NCBI GenBank assembly: GCA_030147645.1
Contig: JASBUY010000016.1
Span: 1 to 5,803 of the forward strand
Source of the DNA: Aquabacter sp.
GTDB taxonomy: Bacteria > Pseudomonadota > Alphaproteobacteria > Rhizobiales > Xanthobacteraceae
Reading direction: 5' to 3'
Length of the DNA: 5,803 bases
The translations under genes were made by a program, and so were the position numbers. This document shows, piece after piece, positions 5,591 to 5,803 of this stretch (its first letter is position 1; every line of letters begins with the position of its first letter). The notes beneath the pieces were generated by a model. That model saw only the letters and a list, made by a program, of their open reading frames with translations, made no database searches and was not told the DNA's origin.

Positions 5591-5803
5591 TCAGATATCC
5601 ACAGAGCGGGGGCGCGGCTCGGCGGAGAAGCGCAGCGTCAAAACCCGCGAGCCGACGATGCGCGCGAGTTCCGGCGTCATCGAAAGCGGAGTGCAGCGGT
5701 CCAGCGCGGTCAAAGCGGCGGCGACGAACGCGCGTTGGGTGGCGTCGTCGCCGGTCAGGAGAGAGTGAGTTGCGAGCGGCATGCCCTTGAGTCGCCCCTG
5801 GGC
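5591..5803 (-). CDS. C-terminal end of an unidentified protein (5'-partial), possibly TonB/TolA-like C-terminal domain
   Basis: The frame is open from the right edge to a TGA at 5591-5593, giving 70 residues. An internal Met codon at 5780-5782 could be mistaken for a start, but the frame continues beyond the window. The text GRLKGMPLA, then QRAFVAAALTALDRCTPL, then LTLRFSAEP resembles the end of TonB/TolA-type domains, in which a residue pattern G-x-L-x-x-x-P precedes an alanine-rich helix, an R-C-x-P turn and a final beta strand. This is a resemblance by eye only. The gene runs in the same direction as the tRNA, ends 87 bases before it, and has no visible terminator in between. Confidence 0.55.
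   Translation of the reverse strand, partial: AQGRLKGMPLATHSLLTGDDATQRAFVAAALTALDRCTPLSMTPELARIVGSRVLTLRFSAEPRPRSVDI

Noticed and set aside
5583..5768. A 61-codon + strand frame at the right end
   Set aside because: It is Arg/Ser-rich and opposite to a frame that stays open to the window edge and has sensible protein character. No ribosome site was seen.

Overview
The window is GC-rich (about two-thirds G+C by eye) and reads like an alphaproteobacterial chromosome, probably Hyphomicrobiales. This rests on base composition, the style of the J-domain protein and the tRNA-Ala sequence. It is an impression, not a placement.

Layout, left to right: (1) the 3' part of a membrane-anchored J-domain protein (2-523, +), probably cut by the window edge; (2) a tight four-gene operon on the + strand: a Tat-exported copper beta-propeller enzyme of the thiocyanate dehydrogenase / nitrous-oxide-reductase-like superfamily (633-2474), an FtsX/MacB-type ABC permease (2505-3737), its LolD/MacB-type ATPase (3730-4401), and an unrecognised membrane-anchored periplasmic protein (4398-5261); (3) a short convergent intergenic stretch with an AT-rich patch of small direct and inverted repeats; (4) a tRNA-Ala(CGC) on the - strand with a good promoter; (5) the C-terminal end of a - strand gene entering from the right, possibly with a TonB/TolA-like C-terminal domain.

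The operon is the interesting part. Its first product has the propeller-type HH...PYHSF, GVHV, PGHEIGFSPDG, NPFH and GHHDCVIVP segments of the NosZ/thiocyanate dehydrogenase fold but no CuA (cupredoxin) domain. It is therefore not a nitrous oxide reductase, and a thiocyanate dehydrogenase-like trinuclear-copper enzyme is the best fit. One ligand histidine expected between NPFH and GHHD appears to be missing, with Gln547 at the expected spacing. The three following genes are coupled by a 30-base gap and by 8- and 4-base overlaps. They look like a dedicated ABC export or maturation module with a membrane-anchored periplasmic partner. By analogy with NosDFY, it could assemble the copper centre or serve the enzyme's substrate or partner; this is inference. 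The flanking J-domain gene and tRNA look like core genome, so the operon may be an accessory insertion beside the 3' end of a tRNA gene, although no integrase is visible.
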